A DNA stretch of 64,000 nt from Nocardia mangyaensis (GCF_001886715.1 NZ_CP018082.1:7246116-7310115), one strand, 5' to 3'. Positions 49,876 to 59,552 are shown, counted from the stretch's first letter. The notes: generated by a model not told the origin, from the sequence alone. Translations and numbers: made by a program.

Positions 49876-50616
49876 GTGGCCCGATCCGTGCCGCAGCCTC
49901 CGTTCCCGTCGGAACTGCTGGCCGATCTCCATGCCGACAATCTCGCGCCCGAACTGCGCGAGCAACTGTGGCCCCTGGTCCGCACCGACCCCGACGCGCT
50001 GCGCTACCTGAACCAGCTCGACGAGGTGGACGCCCACCTCCACGCACTGAGTACCGAGGAACGGGTCATGCACCGCATGCCCGACGACGTCGCCGACCGC
50101 ATGTTCCGTTTCGTCGCCGACCTCGACGCGGGCGAGGGCCCGACCGAACGCCTGACCCCGCCTGACCCGCCGAGCGCCCCGGTGGTCGCGTTGGACCGGT
50201 ACCGCTCCCGGCGCCGGATGGGCCTGCTGGCCGCGGCGGCGGCCACCGTAGCCGTGCTGGCGGGCGCCGGAGCCGTCGTGGCCACGCTCGACACCACCGA
50301 CGGCACCCCGACCGCGGCCCCGCACACCGAACCAGCCGACCCGGGTGACGAACTCACCACCGCGGTAGCACTCAGTGCCCTCGGCAAGCGCACGGTCAGC
50401 GGTCCGCTGAGCGACGAGGCGGCGCTCATTCGCTGTGTGCAAGCCAACGGGATCGACCGCACCGTGCTCGGTGCGTCGAGCATCACCTTCCGGGGCGCCG
50501 ACGCGGTCCTCGTGCTGCTCGCCGGACCAGAGCCGCCGACGATCACCGCGCTGGTCGTCGGCACCGGCTGCACCACCGGCGCGCCGGATCAGCTGACCCT
50601 GCGCGACATCGGCTGA
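49876..50616 (+). CDS. Membrane anti-sigma factor for SigM (RsmA-type)
   Basis: A 246-residue protein with an N-terminal cytoplasmic anti-sigma domain (about residues 1-115, LLADLHADNLAPELREQLWP and VMHRMPDDVADRMFRFVADL), one transmembrane helix (MGLLAAAAATVAVLAGAGAV, about residues 116-138) and an extracytoplasmic domain with two cysteines (LIRCVQANGI and GTGCTTGAP). GTG 49876 is chosen because GGGGAGG lies 8 bases upstream; GTG 49831 is less likely. It would hold SigM at the membrane until an envelope signal releases it. This is the Rv3912-equivalent position. Confidence 0.85.
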   Translation: MARSVPQPPFPSELLADLHADNLAPELREQLWPLVRTDPDALRYLNQLDEVDAHLHALSTEERVMHRMPDDVADRMFRFVADLDAGEGPTERLTPPDPPSAPVVALDRYRSRRRMGLLAAAAATVAVLAGAGAVVATLDTTDGTPTAAPHTEPADPGDELTTAVALSALGKRTVSGPLSDEAALIRCVQANGIDRTVLGASSITFRGADAVLVLLAGPEPPTITALVVGTGCTTGAPDQLTLRDIG

Positions 50617-50648
50617 TCCGGCGCGTTCCCCGACAGCGCCGCGACGCC

Positions 50649-50675
50649 GGGAACAACACCGTTTACCCTGTTGTT
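50649..50675 (+). promoter_or_regulatory. SigH/SigR-type promoter candidate for trxB-trxA
   Basis: GGGAACA (50649-50655), then 17 bases, then GTT (50673-50675) fits the actinobacterial thiol-stress sigma consensus GGGAAYA-N16-19-GTT, 40 bases before the trxB ATG. In mycobacteria the same genes are controlled by SigH from the same position. Confidence 0.55.
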
Positions 50676-50715
50676 GACCGACACGTCCCCAGCTTGTCTT
50701 TTTCGGAAGGGCCCC

Positions 50716-51702
50716 ATGAGCACGCCAGTTCACGACCTGATCATCGTCGGCTCAGGCCCCGCCGGGTACACCGCGGCCGTCTACGCCGCTCGTGCCGAGC
50801 TCGCCCCGATCGTCTTCGAAGGCACCCAGTTCGGCGGTGCCCTGATGACGACCACCGAGGTGGAGAACTTCCCCGGTTTCCGCGAGGGCATCATGGGCCC
50901 GGACCTGATGGAGCAGATGCGTGAGCAGGCCAAGCGTTTCGGCGCCGACCTGCGCACCGAGGACGTCGACGCGATCGACCTGTCCGGCACCATCAAGAAG
51001 GTCACCGTCGGTGACGAGACCTTCGAGGCCTATGCCGTCATCCTCGCGATGGGCTCGGCGGCCCGCTATCTCAACGTCCCCGGTGAGCAGCAGCTGCTCG
51101 GCCGCGGTGTGAGCGCCTGCGCCACCTGCGACGGCTTCTTCTTCAAAGGCCAAGACATCGTGGTGGTCGGCGGCGGCGACTCGGCCATGGAGGAAGCGAC
51201 CTTCCTCACCAAGTTCGCGGCCAGCGTCACCATCGTGCACCGCCGCGAGGAGTTCCGCGCTTCGCGGATCATGCTCGAGCGCGCGAAGGCCAACCCCAAG
51301 ATCAAGTTCGTGCTCAACGCCGAAGTGGCGAGAGTCAACGGCGAGACCAGCGTCACCAGCCTGACCCTGCGCGACACCCGTACCGGCGAGGAGTCCGAGC
51401 TCGCCGCGACCGGCCTGTTCGTCGCGGTCGGCCACGACCCGCGCAGCGAACTCGTCAAGGGCCAGGTCGCTCTCGACGGCGAGGGCTATGTGCAGGTGAG
51501 TGATCCGAGCACCGCCACCGATGTGGCCGGCGTGTTCGCCGCGGGCGATTTGGTCGACCACACCTACCGCCAGGCGATCACCGCCGCGGGCACCGGCTGC
51601 CGCGCCGCGATCGATGCCGAGCGCTGGCTCGCCGAGCAGGGCGACATCACCGCCAATACGCTCGACCATGCCGACGGACCGGCCGCGGTGCGCGCCAACT
51701 GA
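50716..51702 (+). CDS. trxB: Thioredoxin-disulfide reductase
   Basis: A 328-residue low-molecular-weight flavoprotein that reduces thioredoxin with NADPH. The FAD motif GSGPAG is at residues 12-17, the redox pair is CATC (Cys135, Cys138), the NADPH motif is [10 protein letters not shown] and the FAD C-terminal motif is [23 protein letters not shown] 50716 has GGAAGG upstream and is followed by [12 protein letters not shown]. It is cotranscribed with trxA, 41 bases downstream. Confidence 0.95.
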   Translation: MSTPVHDLIIVGSGPAGYTAAVYAARAELAPIVFEGTQFGGALMTTTEVENFPGFREGIMGPDLMEQMREQAKRFGADLRTEDVDAIDLSGTIKKVTVGDETFEAYAVILAMGSAARYLNVPGEQQLLGRGVSACATCDGFFFKGQDIVVVGGGDSAMEEATFLTKFAASVTIVHRREEFRASRIMLERAKANPKIKFVLNAEVARVNGETSVTSLTLRDTRTGEESELAATGLFVAVGHDPRSELVKGQVALDGEGYVQVSDPSTATDVAGVFAAGDLVDHTYRQAITAAGTGCRAAIDAERWLAEQGDITANTLDHADGPAAVRAN

Positions 51703-51743
51703 TTTCGAGCACGACGAGTTCCACCCCCTGTCAAGGAGACACC

Positions 51744-52076
51744 ATGGCCGACAGCGCCAACACCATCACCGTCACCGATCAGTCCTTCGCCGATGACGTC
51801 CTGCTCAGCGAGAAGCCGGTGCTGGTCGACTTCTGGGCCGACTGGTGCGGTCCGTGCAAGATGGTCGCCCCGGTGCTGGAGGAGATCGCGGGCTCGCACG
51901 CCGACAAGCTGACCATCGCCAAGCTCGACACCGAGGCCAACCCGGGCACCGCACGCGACTACCAGATCCTGTCCCTGCCCACCATGATCCTGTTCCAGGG
52001 TGGCAAGCCGGTGAAGCAGATCGTCGGCGCCAAGGGCAAGGCGGCGCTGCTGCGCGAACTCGACGGCCTCATCTGA
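51744..52076 (+). CDS. trxA: Thioredoxin
   Basis: A 110-residue thioredoxin with the active site WCGPC (Cys35, Cys38) in DFWADWCGPCKM, the cis-Pro in SLPTMILF, and normal length. AAGGAGA precedes ATG 51744. With TrxB it keeps cytoplasmic thiols reduced, including those needed by ribonucleotide reductase and peroxiredoxins. It ends 152 bases before cwlM. Confidence 0.95.
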   Translation: MADSANTITVTDQSFADDVLLSEKPVLVDFWADWCGPCKMVAPVLEEIAGSHADKLTIAKLDTEANPGTARDYQILSLPTMILFQGGKPVKQIVGAKGKAALLRELDGLI

Positions 52077-52228
52077 GGTATCCCATCATCTGAGGGGTAT
52101 CACATCCCACAAATGCGCCTCCTACCGGCCGACGCGCCGTAGGATGCCTGGACCCGGGATTGCCGTAATGCGGCCCGGATCTGAGACAATCGAGGCGACG
52201 CTCCGGCCGAAGGAAAGGGCTCTCACGC

Positions 52229-53437
52229 ATGCACCGACTTCGTCACGGCGATTCAGGACCAGCCGTCGCAGAGGTTCGGAGCACCCTCGCAAGCCTCGGT
52301 CTCCTGCATCCCCAGCACGGCCAGTCCCTCGACGGCGCCGACCCGCGGGAGTACTGGAAGGAAACCGACGCGGTGTTCGATCGTCCGCTCGACTCGGCGA
52401 TCCGTGCGTTCCAGCAGCAGCGTGGCCTCCTGGTCGACGGCGTGGTCGGTCCGGCGACTTACCGCGCCTTGAAGGAAGCCTCCTATCGGCTGGGTGCCCG
52501 CACACTGATCTATCAGCTCTCGGCCCCGCTCTACGGCGACGATGTGGCCACCCTGCAGCGCAGGCTGCAGGACCTCGGTTTCTACGTGTACCGGGTGGAC
52601 GGCTACTTCGGTCCGCACACCCACGAGGGGCTCAGCGCCTTCCAGCGTGAGATCGGCCTGTCCGCCGACGGCATCTGCGGGCCCGACACCCTGCGTTCGC
52701 TGGAACTGCTCGGCGCGCGCGTCACCGGTGGCAATCCGCACCGCATCGCCGAGGAAGAGGTGGTGCACCGGGCCGGGCCGCAGCTCACCGGCAAGCGCAT
52801 CGTGATCGATCCCGGATTCGGCGGAGCCGACAAGGGTTTCGCGGTGCCCACCGAATTCGGTGACGTCTACGAGTCGGAGATCCTGTGGGATCTCGCCTCG
52901 CGACTCGAGGGCCGAATGGCGGCCACCGGCATGGAAACCTTCCTGTCCCGGCCGTGGGGTGCCAACCCCACCGATGTGGAACGCGCCGAGACCTCCAACG
53001 CCTTCGACGCCGACTTGATGATCTCGCTGCGCTGCGCCACCAGCGACAACCCGTCGGCCAAGGGAGTGGCCGGGTTCTACTTCGGCAACTCACACGGCTC
53101 GGTGTCGATGATCGGCCAGGTGCTGGCCGGCTTCATCCAGCGCGAGGTGGTGGCCCGGACCTCGGTGCAGGACTGCCGGACTCATCAGCGCACCTGGGAC
53201 CTGCTGCGGCTCACCAAGATGCCGACGGTCCAGGTGGATCTGGGCTACCTCACCAACGACTACGACGCCTCGGTGCTCACCAACCCGCGCATGCGCGACG
53301 TGATCGCCGAAGCCATCCTCATCTCGGTGAAGCGGCTGTACCTGCTCGGCCAGGACGACCAGCCCACCGGCACCTACACCTTCGCCGAGTTGCTCGCCGA
53401 AGAGTTGGCCGCCGCGGACGCGGGCACCGTCCCCTGA
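52229..53437 (+). CDS. cwlM: CwlM-like peptidoglycan amidase homolog with lost catalytic residues
   Basis: A 402-residue protein with two N-terminal PG-binding repeats (GDSGPAVAEVRSTLASLGLL and GDDVATLQRRLQDLGFYVYR) and an amidase_3 domain from residue 188. Three of the four usual zinc or catalytic positions are replaced: DPGFGG has Phe197 where His is expected, SLRCA has Arg268 where His is usual, and VQVDLGYLTN has Asp where Glu is usual. This is consistent with mycobacterial CwlM, which is cytoplasmic and, when phosphorylated, activates MurA rather than cutting peptidoglycan. There is no signal peptide. ATG 52229. Confidence 0.87.
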   Translation: MHRLRHGDSGPAVAEVRSTLASLGLLHPQHGQSLDGADPREYWKETDAVFDRPLDSAIRAFQQQRGLLVDGVVGPATYRALKEASYRLGARTLIYQLSAPLYGDDVATLQRRLQDLGFYVYRVDGYFGPHTHEGLSAFQREIGLSADGICGPDTLRSLELLGARVTGGNPHRIAEEEVVHRAGPQLTGKRIVIDPGFGGADKGFAVPTEFGDVYESEILWDLASRLEGRMAATGMETFLSRPWGANPTDVERAETSNAFDADLMISLRCATSDNPSAKGVAGFYFGNSHGSVSMIGQVLAGFIQREVVARTSVQDCRTHQRTWDLLRLTKMPTVQVDLGYLTNDYDASVLTNPRMRDVIAEAILISVKRLYLLGQDDQPTGTYTFAELLAEELAAADAGTVP

Positions 53438-53455
53438 CCGCGCGTCTAGTCCCCG

Positions 53456-53501
53456 AACAACGCAACGGCCCCCGTGTTTCCACGGGGGCCGTTGCGTTGT
53501 T
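53456..53501. terminator. Strong terminator after cwlM
   Basis: A perfect stem with 21-base arms (53456-53476 and 53481-53501; AACAACGCAACGGCCCC begins it) encloses the 4-base loop TTTC. It sits between cwlM and the convergent GNAT-like gene and can serve both, ending in GTTGTT on the plus strand. Confidence 0.8.
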
Positions 53502-53584
53502 CCGCAGGAACACGGGTAACTCACCGGAACGGGCTGGCTTCACCCGGGACTCACCGTCAGGTGCGATGCCACCTGACGACGCAC

Positions 53585-54352
53585 CTAGGTCCGGCCAGAA
53601 GTCACGGGAATGCGGATCTGCGCTGCGGCGAGGAGTTGATCAAGGGCGCGCTCGACGTCTTCCTTCCAACCGTGGTCGGTGTCGAGTTCCAGGCGCAGCC
53701 GGGGGAAGCGGTGATGCTGGGCGACCACTTCGAAACCGACGTCCTCGAGGAAATCCGCGTCGATCATGCAGGTTTCGGGTGTGCAGTGGGTCGCGGCGGC
53801 TCGATCGCGCAGCGGTGCGGCGATCCGTTCCATCAGACGCATGGACGAGCCGATACCGCGATCGGCGACCGACGTGGTCGGGGGACCGTTGCGGATGCCG
53901 AACGCCTCCAGCGCTCGCACACCGCGGCGGACCAGATCGGCCACCACGGCCTGGACCAGTCGATGGGCTACATCGGCCTCGTCATAGGGGAATTCGGCCT
54001 GCAGCGTGGTCAGCAGGACCGCGTCCGGGCTCACGGGGGAGGTGGGGAACAGCGTCGACCGCGGCACGGCGCTCGGGGGCGAGTACAACGCGCACCCGGC
54101 GATGTTGTTGTCGACCTGAGCCACCTGACCGCACGAACCCCATTCGAGCATCACGGTCGACAGCCACGCCTCTTTCTCGAAGACCGGATCGCTGAACGCG
54201 TGCGAGTCGGCGGCGACGGCCGGATCGAGCTCCCAGAACACACACCGCCGGGTGTGCGCCGGGAGCCGATCGAGCCCGTCGAGAGTCAATGCTGTGACGC
54301 TGGTCGACACCGCTCTGCTCAGCCTCCAGCTGTCCGATTCATCCACGCTCAC
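53585..54352 (-). CDS. GNAT-like protein (Rv3916c homolog)
   Basis: A 255-residue soluble protein. By position it is the actinobacterial Rv3916c homolog between cwlM and parB. The central and C-terminal regions (VLLTTLQAEFPYDEADVAHR, LVQAVVADLVRRGVRALEAF and FLEDVGFEVVAQHHRFPRLR) look like a GNAT acetyltransferase fold, but the acyl-CoA pyrophosphate-binding motif is not clear. The N-terminus is unusual for the family. GTG 54352 has GGAG 5 bases upstream. Function unknown. Confidence 0.7.
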   Translation of the reverse strand: MSVDESDSWRLSRAVSTSVTALTLDGLDRLPAHTRRCVFWELDPAVAADSHAFSDPVFEKEAWLSTVMLEWGSCGQVAQVDNNIAGCALYSPPSAVPRSTLFPTSPVSPDAVLLTTLQAEFPYDEADVAHRLVQAVVADLVRRGVRALEAFGIRNGPPTTSVADRGIGSSMRLMERIAAPLRDRAAATHCTPETCMIDADFLEDVGFEVVAQHHRFPRLRLELDTDHGWKEDVERALDQLLAAAQIRIPVTSGRT

Positions 54353-54495
54353 GACTCCACCTCGCTGGCGCTCGGTTCCGTCGTGCGCGATGCGCGTTGT
54401 ATCTATGGTTCGCTCGCTGACGCTCGCTCACGCCACATCACTATCCACAGTAATGCCGCCTCTTTCAATTGTGTAGAAAGGCCGGTAGTGCCCCG

Positions 54496-55530
54496 TCACA
54501 GTGACGTTTCGGGGCTGGGCTGCTCCATCAGCGCCACAATGCGCTCGAGATCTTCGACGGAACCGAACTCGACAACGATCTTGCCCTTACGCTTTCCGAG
54601 ACTCACCGTGACCCTGGTGTCGTAGGAGCCCGACAGCCGCTCGGCCACTTCCTGCAGTCCCGGCATGTGGATCGGCTTGCGCTTCGGCGCCGGGGGAGCG
54701 ACCTCCGAGGGATTGCGATTCGCCAGCGTCACCGCTTCCTCGGTGGCCCGAACCGACAACCCCTCGGCGACGATCCGCGCCGCCAGAACTTCCTGTGCGT
54801 CCGCGCCGGCATCCAGACCGAGCAGCGCCCTGGCGTGTCCGGCCGAGAGCACCCCGGCCGCCACCCGACGCTGCACGGGGATCGGCAGCTTCAGCAATCG
54901 GATCATATTCGTCACCACCGGTCGGGAGCGGCCGATTCGGCTGGCCAATTCCTCATGGGTGACATCGAACTCTTCGAGCAGCTGCTGATAGGCGGCCGCC
55001 TCTTCGAGTGGGTTCAGCTGCACGCGGTGGATGTTCTCCAGCAGAGCGTCGCGCAGCATCGAGCCGTCGTCGGTGTCCCGGATGATCGCCGGGATGGTGG
55101 CCAGTCCAGCTTCCTGGCAGGCACGCCACCGGCGCTCTCCCATGACCAACTGGAACTTGTCGACACCCGGCTCGACGCGCCGCACCACGATCGGCTGCAT
55201 GAGCCCGAACTCGCGAATCGAGTGCACCAGCTCGGCCAGTGCCTCTTCTTCGAAGACCTGACGCGGCTGCTTCGGATTCGGCTCGATCTGGTCGGCTGGT
55301 ACCTCGCGGTAGACCGCGCCGCCGGGGGAGACCAGATCGTCAGCCGCGGGCTCGGGCTCCGATTCAGGCTCCGGGACACGATGCAGGAACGCCTCGGCGG
55401 GCTGCGGGCCGATCGGATTGATGCCGATCACGCTCGCCGCGGCACTGCTCAGACCCGGCGCCGTCGCCGGACCCGTCGGGATCAACGCGGCCAAACCGCG
55501 ACCGAGACCGCCCTTTTTCGCCTGACTCAT
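54496..55530 (-). CDS. parB: Chromosome partitioning protein ParB
   Basis: A 344-residue CTP-binding clamp. The sequence begins with [17 protein letters not shown], followed by an N-terminal domain (about 90-190) with [15 protein letters not shown], the CTP-binding arginine patch, then a helix-turn-helix for parS ([20 protein letters not shown]) and a C-terminal dimerisation domain. A linker of Pro/Glu near residue 60 is acidic. ParB loads at parS, and five candidate sites lie in this window. It follows parA by 53 bases. Confidence 0.95.
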   Translation of the reverse strand: MSQAKKGGLGRGLAALIPTGPATAPGLSSAAASVIGINPIGPQPAEAFLHRVPEPESEPEPAADDLVSPGGAVYREVPADQIEPNPKQPRQVFEEEALAELVHSIREFGLMQPIVVRRVEPGVDKFQLVMGERRWRACQEAGLATIPAIIRDTDDGSMLRDALLENIHRVQLNPLEEAAAYQQLLEEFDVTHEELASRIGRSRPVVTNMIRLLKLPIPVQRRVAAGVLSAGHARALLGLDAGADAQEVLAARIVAEGLSVRATEEAVTLANRNPSEVAPPAPKRKPIHMPGLQEVAERLSGSYDTRVTVSLGKRKGKIVVEFGSVEDLERIVALMEQPSPETSL

Positions 55531-55583
55531 CGGCTACCGATCCCTTCAGTCTTCCAACACAACTACGACGGTCCAACACACAA

Positions 55584-56579
55584 TTACGACGCGTCTTGCT
55601 TCAGCTGAGCGCGACCGGCCAGCTCGCGCCCCGCGTCCATGTAGCTCATCGCACCGCGGGAGCCCGGATCGTAATCGAGCACGGTCATGCCGTAGCCCGG
55701 CGCCTCCGAGACCTTCACGCTGCGCGGGATCATCGACTTGAGCACCACGTCGCCGAAGTGGTTGCGCACTTCCTCGGCCACCTGATCGGCCAGCTTGGTG
55801 CGACCGTCGTACATGGTCAGCAGGACGGTCGACACGTGCAATTCGGGATTGAGGTGCGCCTGCACCAGACCGATATTGCGGAGCAACTGACCGACGCCTT
55901 CGAGCGCGTAGTACTCGCACTGGATCGGGATCAGCACTTCTTTGGCGGCCACGAGCGCGTTGACCGTCAGCAGGCCGAGCGAGGGCGGGCAGTCGATCAA
56001 CACGTAGTCGATGTCGTAGCCCGCGAGTGCGGCTTCGTGGATGGCGGTCTTCAACCGGCCTTCGCGCGCGACCATCGAGACGAGTTCGATCTCAGCGCCC
56101 GCGAGGTCGATCGTGGCCGGAACACACAGCAGCCGTTCGCTGTGCTGGCTCGTCTGGATCGCGTCCTTGACCGCCACCTCGCCGATCAACAGCTCGTAGC
56201 TGGACGGGACGCCCGAGTGGTGCGCCACGCCCAGCGCGGTACTCGCGTTGCCCTGCGGATCGAGATCGACGACAAGTACCGTCATCCCCTGGTGCGCTAG
56301 CGCCGCAGCGAGATTGACCGTGGTCGTCGTTTTGCCGACGCCGCCCTTCTGGTTGGCGATGGTGATGATCCGTTGCTCGCGGGGTTTCGGCACAGTGACC
56401 TTTCCTGGATGCAGAATCTGGCTGGCGCGTTGCGCTTCCGCCGCGATCGGGGTCTCGGCCGGGGAGATGTTCCCGAAAGGAGTGTTCCCGAACGTCTCCG
56501 CGTCGAAGCTGCTGGAATCCAGCATCCCCGGGACCCGCGACGCTGTTTCCCGTGAAACATTCGCCGGACCGCTCGACAT
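55584..56579 (-). CDS. parA: Chromosome partitioning protein ParA
   Basis: A 331-residue deviant-Walker ATPase: IANQKGGVGKTTTTVNLAAA (Walker A' around residue 75-82), VLVVDLDPQGNAST and YDIDYVLIDCPPSLGLLTVN. About 70 unstructured residues come first (SFDAETFGNTPFGNISPAET), which is common in actinobacterial ParA. The parS-like site at 56544-56559 lies inside its own first codons as VSRET. ATG 56579 is preceded by AGGAGCT. It pairs with ParB to move origins apart. Confidence 0.95.
   Translation of the reverse strand: MSSGPANVSRETASRVPGMLDSSSFDAETFGNTPFGNISPAETPIAAEAQRASQILHPGKVTVPKPREQRIITIANQKGGVGKTTTTVNLAAALAHQGMTVLVVDLDPQGNASTALGVAHHSGVPSSYELLIGEVAVKDAIQTSQHSERLLCVPATIDLAGAEIELVSMVAREGRLKTAIHEAALAGYDIDYVLIDCPPSLGLLTVNALVAAKEVLIPIQCEYYALEGVGQLLRNIGLVQAHLNPELHVSTVLLTMYDGRTKLADQVAEEVRNHFGDVVLKSMIPRSVKVSEAPGYGMTVLDYDPGSRGAMSYMDAGRELAGRAQLKQDAS
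56544..56559. promoter_or_regulatory. parS site within the parA 5' end
   Basis: TGTTTCCCGTGAAACA matches the parS consensus at 15 of 16 bases. It overlaps codons 7-12 of parA. Confidence 0.75.
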
Positions 56580-56802
56580 AGACAGCTCCTAACCCGAGAA
56601 ACTTCAGATCACGTACTCCCGACCGAGCGTCGGCGCCGTGTCATCGCATATAAGTGCGGGGTGGCATCGTCCACATCACCGTGGCCCAGACGCTCACGCC
56701 CGACTGTGAACAGCTTGCCAGTACCGCGACGGTTAGGAAAGCTGAATCGCGGCACGGCGAGGAGGACACGCCCAACTGTGTCGAATTCCGCGCCCGAGAG
56801 GT

Positions 56803-56818
56803 TGTTTCACGGGAAACA
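56803..56818. promoter_or_regulatory. parS site upstream of parA
   Basis: TGTTTCACGGGAAACA matches the consensus at 15 of 16 bases. Confidence 0.8.
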
Positions 56819-56861
56819 TCGGGGGAGTGGTGCTCGAGATTCAAGACTCTCGCACTCGCGG

Positions 56862-56877
56862 CGTTCCACGTGAAACA
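56862..56877. promoter_or_regulatory. parS-like site between parA and rsmG
   Basis: CGTTCCACGTGAAACA matches the consensus at 14 of 16 bases and lies 43 bases from the preceding site. Together the sites form the expected ParB nucleation region. Confidence 0.7.
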
Positions 56878-57047
56878 CAGCGACTCCGACGAGGAACACA
56901 ACGACATTGTCGCAGGAACGCCACCCGCGCAACGGTTGCGGCAGCCCGGCGCGGAAGGCCGAAATCGGGCTGAACCTGCCGCAGGCAACCACCCTCGGAC
57001 CCTTTCGTCACGTTACGAAAAGGGAAAAGCGCTCTCGCACACGCCGA

Positions 57048-57803
57048 TCACGAACTTCCGGATTCCCTACGCTTCCGCGCCTTCTTCTCCACGCCGGCCG
57101 CCTTGCGCTCGCTACGACGGGTGGGCCGCTCGGCACGGGGGAGGAGTTCGGCGCTGATGACGAGCGTCGGGATTTCCACGATGCCCGCACCGCAGCCGAC
57201 AACACGAAGATCGGTGGCGCCGTCGCGAATCAGTTCGGCTCCATCGCGCTCGAGTTCCTCGGCAGCGCTGGTTCCCTTGAGCGCGAGCATCCGTCCGTGG
57301 TCGCGCAACAGCGGCAGCGACCAGTGTGCGAGTTTGGCGAGTGGCGCGACAGCACGCGAGGTGACGACATCCGCGCCCCCCGCTTCCTTGATCACCCCGG
57401 ATTGCTCGGCCCGCCCGCGCACCACGGTCACGTCCAATCCGGCGGCCTCGATGAACTCACTCAGGAAGACGGTCCGCCGCAGCAGCGGTTCCACGAGAGT
57501 GATGCGAAGGTCCGGCCGCGCGATGGCCAACGGGATGCCGGGGAGTCCGGCGCCGCTGCCGATGTCGACGACCGTGGTGCCCTCATCGATCAGCTCGCCG
57601 ATCACGGCGCAATTGAGGATGTGTCGCTCCCACAGTCGGGGGACCTCCCGCGGGCCGATCAGACCGCGCTCCACGCCGGCGGTAGCCAGGGCTGCGCAGT
57701 AGCGACGGGCGAGGTCGAGGCGCTCGCCGAACAGTCGGGCAGCGGCGGCGGGTGGTTCCAGCTCGGCGGACAGCGCACCCAGTTCTCGTTCCACGTGAAA
57801 CAT
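57048..57803 (-). CDS. rsmG: 16S rRNA (guanine527-N7)-methyltransferase
   Basis: A 251-residue SAM-dependent enzyme that methylates G527 of 16S rRNA. The SAM-binding loop is [17 protein letters not shown], preceded by [18 protein letters not shown] basic C-terminal tail of about 35 residues ([20 protein letters not shown]) is longer than usual and probably binds RNA. The start codon ATG 57803 overlaps a parS-like site, so its first residues MFHVER are fixed by that site. No SAM motif is missing. Confidence 0.93.
   Translation of the reverse strand: MFHVERELGALSAELEPPAAAARLFGERLDLARRYCAALATAGVERGLIGPREVPRLWERHILNCAVIGELIDEGTTVVDIGSGAGLPGIPLAIARPDLRITLVEPLLRRTVFLSEFIEAAGLDVTVVRGRAEQSGVIKEAGGADVVTSRAVAPLAKLAHWSLPLLRDHGRMLALKGTSAAEELERDGAELIRDGATDLRVVGCGAGIVEIPTLVISAELLPRAERPTRRSERKAAGVEKKARKRRESGSS
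57787..57802. promoter_or_regulatory. parS-like site over the rsmG start
   Basis: CGTTCCACGTGAAACA (14 of 16) covers the first codons of rsmG. A parS at this place is common in bacteria. Confidence 0.75.
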
Positions 57804-57841
57804 CCTTCCGAGTGGTGATCAATCGCGTCGGGCATGAATAA

Positions 57842-57866
57842 GGCCCCCGGTCCGAGACCGGAGGCC
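57842..57866 (-). terminator. Hairpin between khpB and rsmG
   Basis: GGCCTCCGGTC pairs with GACCGGGGGCC around a 3-base loop on the minus strand with one mismatch, followed by TTATT. It would end the rpmH-rnpA-yidD-yidC-khpB transcript before rsmG. Confidence 0.7.
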
Positions 57867-57912
57867 CTAATCACATCATTCGTGGGCGGTGTCGCGCCGG
57901 GCGGATGTCAGC

Positions 57913-58446
57913 CTACTCGGGCACGACCACCACATGACGATTCGGCTCGACACCTTCGCTCTCACTCGCCACACCATCGATATCGGCGACGGCGTCGTGC
58001 ACGATCTTGCGCTCGAACGGAGTCATCGCCGACAGCGCTTCGGGCGCGCCCGATTCCAGCACCCGTGTAGCCGCGGCCACACCGAGCTCGCTCAGATCGG
58101 TGCGACGCTGGGCGCGCCAGCCCGCCACGTCGAGCATCAATCGGCTGCGGACCCCCGTTGTCTGCTGCACGGCCAGCCGAGTCAATTCCTGCAGCGCGTC
58201 GAGCACTTCACCGTTGCGGCCGACGAGCTTGGTCAGATCGCGGCCGCCGTCAATGCTCACGATGGCGCGGTCGCCTTCGACGTCGAGGTCGATATCGCCG
58301 TCGAAGTCGAGCACGTCGAGTAGCTGCTCGAGGTAGTCGCCAGCGATCTCGCCCTCTTCGATCAACGCTTCTTCGGCGTCGTTCACGACGTCAACAGTCG
58401 TCGCCACAGTGGCGTCCCCTCCGTCGGTCTCGGTCTCAACAGTCAT
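57913..58446 (-). CDS. khpB: RNA-binding protein KhpB (Jag/EloR family)
   Basis: A 177-residue protein with an acidic N-terminal Jag-like helix segment, a KH domain (LTKLVGRNGEVLDALQELTR) and a C-terminal R3H domain (WRAQRRTDLSELGVAAATRV ... MTPFERKIVHDAVAD). KhpB binds RNA with KhpA and influences cell elongation in other Gram-positives. ATG 58446 is used where the protein starts; the open frame to 58548 is not coding-like. It is 25 bases after yidC. Confidence 0.9.
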   Translation of the reverse strand: MTVETETDGGDATVATTVDVVNDAEEALIEEGEIAGDYLEQLLDVLDFDGDIDLDVEGDRAIVSIDGGRDLTKLVGRNGEVLDALQELTRLAVQQTTGVRSRLMLDVAGWRAQRRTDLSELGVAAATRVLESGAPEALSAMTPFERKIVHDAVADIDGVASESEGVEPNRHVVVVPE

Positions 58447-58471
58447 TGGATTCCCTCTATCCGATCGCCGC

Positions 58472-59548
58472 TCAGCGCTTGCGCTTCTGGTTCGCCCGGC
58501 CGCGGTTACCCGGCCGCTTCTGACCGCCGGGGCGCTTGTGACCGCCACCCTGCTTGGCCGACTGCTTCGGGGTGCCGTTGCTCGCGGCGGTGCCGTTCGT
58601 CGAGGCCGAGTCCTCGGCCGGAGCGTCCTGCTTCTTACGGACGTCGACCGGCTTGGCGCCGGGCTTGGGCGCGTTCTGCGCGCGCTGCTCCAGCTTCTTG
58701 GCCTTCTTCTCTTCTTCTTCCTTCTCCATCCGGCCGAACACCAGATGCTGCTGCCCGTAGGTCCAGACGTTGTTGGCCACCCAGTAGATCAGGATGCCGA
58801 TCATCAGGAACGGGCCACCGACCATCACACCGAGCGGGAACACCCAGAGCGAGAGCTTGTTCATGATGGCGGCCTGCGGGTTGGCCGCGGCCTCCGGGGT
58901 CTGGCGCTGGACCGAGGCGCGGGCGTTGAAGTGCGTGGCCACACCGGCGATGATCATCAGCGGGATCGCGACCAGCGCGATACTCATCCGGCTCGGCGTG
59001 CCACCCCAATCGGCGAAGGCCTGGAGTTCGTTGGTGGGCGCCGTGATGAACGCCGCGATCGGCGCACCGAAGATTCGGGCGCTCAGGAACGACTGGACGT
59101 CGGTCGCGCTGAAGATGTAGTTGCCGAGGTTGGCGTTCTCCTCAGCGGACAGGCCGAGCTGGCCGAAGCCGTGGCCGGTGCGGTTGAACGAGCGCAGCAC
59201 GTGGAACAGACCGAGGAACACCGGCACCTGCACCAGGACCGGCAGGCAGCCCATCAGCGGGTTGAAGCCGTGTTCCTTCTGCAGCTTCTGCATCTCCCGC
59301 GCCATGGTCTCGCGGTCGTTCTTGTACTTCTTCTGCAACTCCTTGATCTGGGGCTGCAGCTCCTGCATCTGCTTGGTGGTGCGGACCTGCTTCACGAACG
59401 GCTTGTACAGCACAAGCCGCAGGGTGAAGACCAGGAACACCACGGAGAGGGTCCAGGTGAGACCGCTGTCGGCTCCGAGCACAAAGCCGAAGGCTTTGTG
59501 CCAGAACCACAGAATCGCGGATACCGGCCAATAGATGATGTCGAGCAC
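58472..59548 (-). CDS. yidC: Membrane protein insertase YidC
   Basis: A 358-residue Oxa1/YidC insertase with about five helices, the first at [20 protein letters not shown], and a cytoplasmic coiled region ([20 protein letters not shown]). The conserved [20 protein letters not shown] is the core helix pair with a positive charge in the groove supplied near the N-terminal helix 2. A basic, Ala/Pro/Lys-rich C-terminal tail (about residues 285-358) likely binds ribosomes. GTG 59548. It follows yidD by 4 bases. Confidence 0.93.
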   Translation of the reverse strand: MLDIIYWPVSAILWFWHKAFGFVLGADSGLTWTLSVVFLVFTLRLVLYKPFVKQVRTTKQMQELQPQIKELQKKYKNDRETMAREMQKLQKEHGFNPLMGCLPVLVQVPVFLGLFHVLRSFNRTGHGFGQLGLSAEENANLGNYIFSATDVQSFLSARIFGAPIAAFITAPTNELQAFADWGGTPSRMSIALVAIPLMIIAGVATHFNARASVQRQTPEAAANPQAAIMNKLSLWVFPLGVMVGGPFLMIGILIYWVANNVWTYGQQHLVFGRMEKEEEEKKAKKLEQRAQNAPKPGAKPVDVRKKQDAPAEDSASTNGTAASNGTPKQSAKQGGGHKRPGGQKRPGNRGRANQKRKR

Positions 59549-59552
59549 GGCT

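Larger units (their letters stand above)
56580..57047. other. parA-rsmG spacer
   Basis: A 468-base spacer with no gene I can support. It contains two parS-like sites and a TTATAT box on the minus strand (56648-56653) that could be the parA -10, 69 bases before its ATG. Short open frames on the plus strand are not coding-like. Confidence 0.5.
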
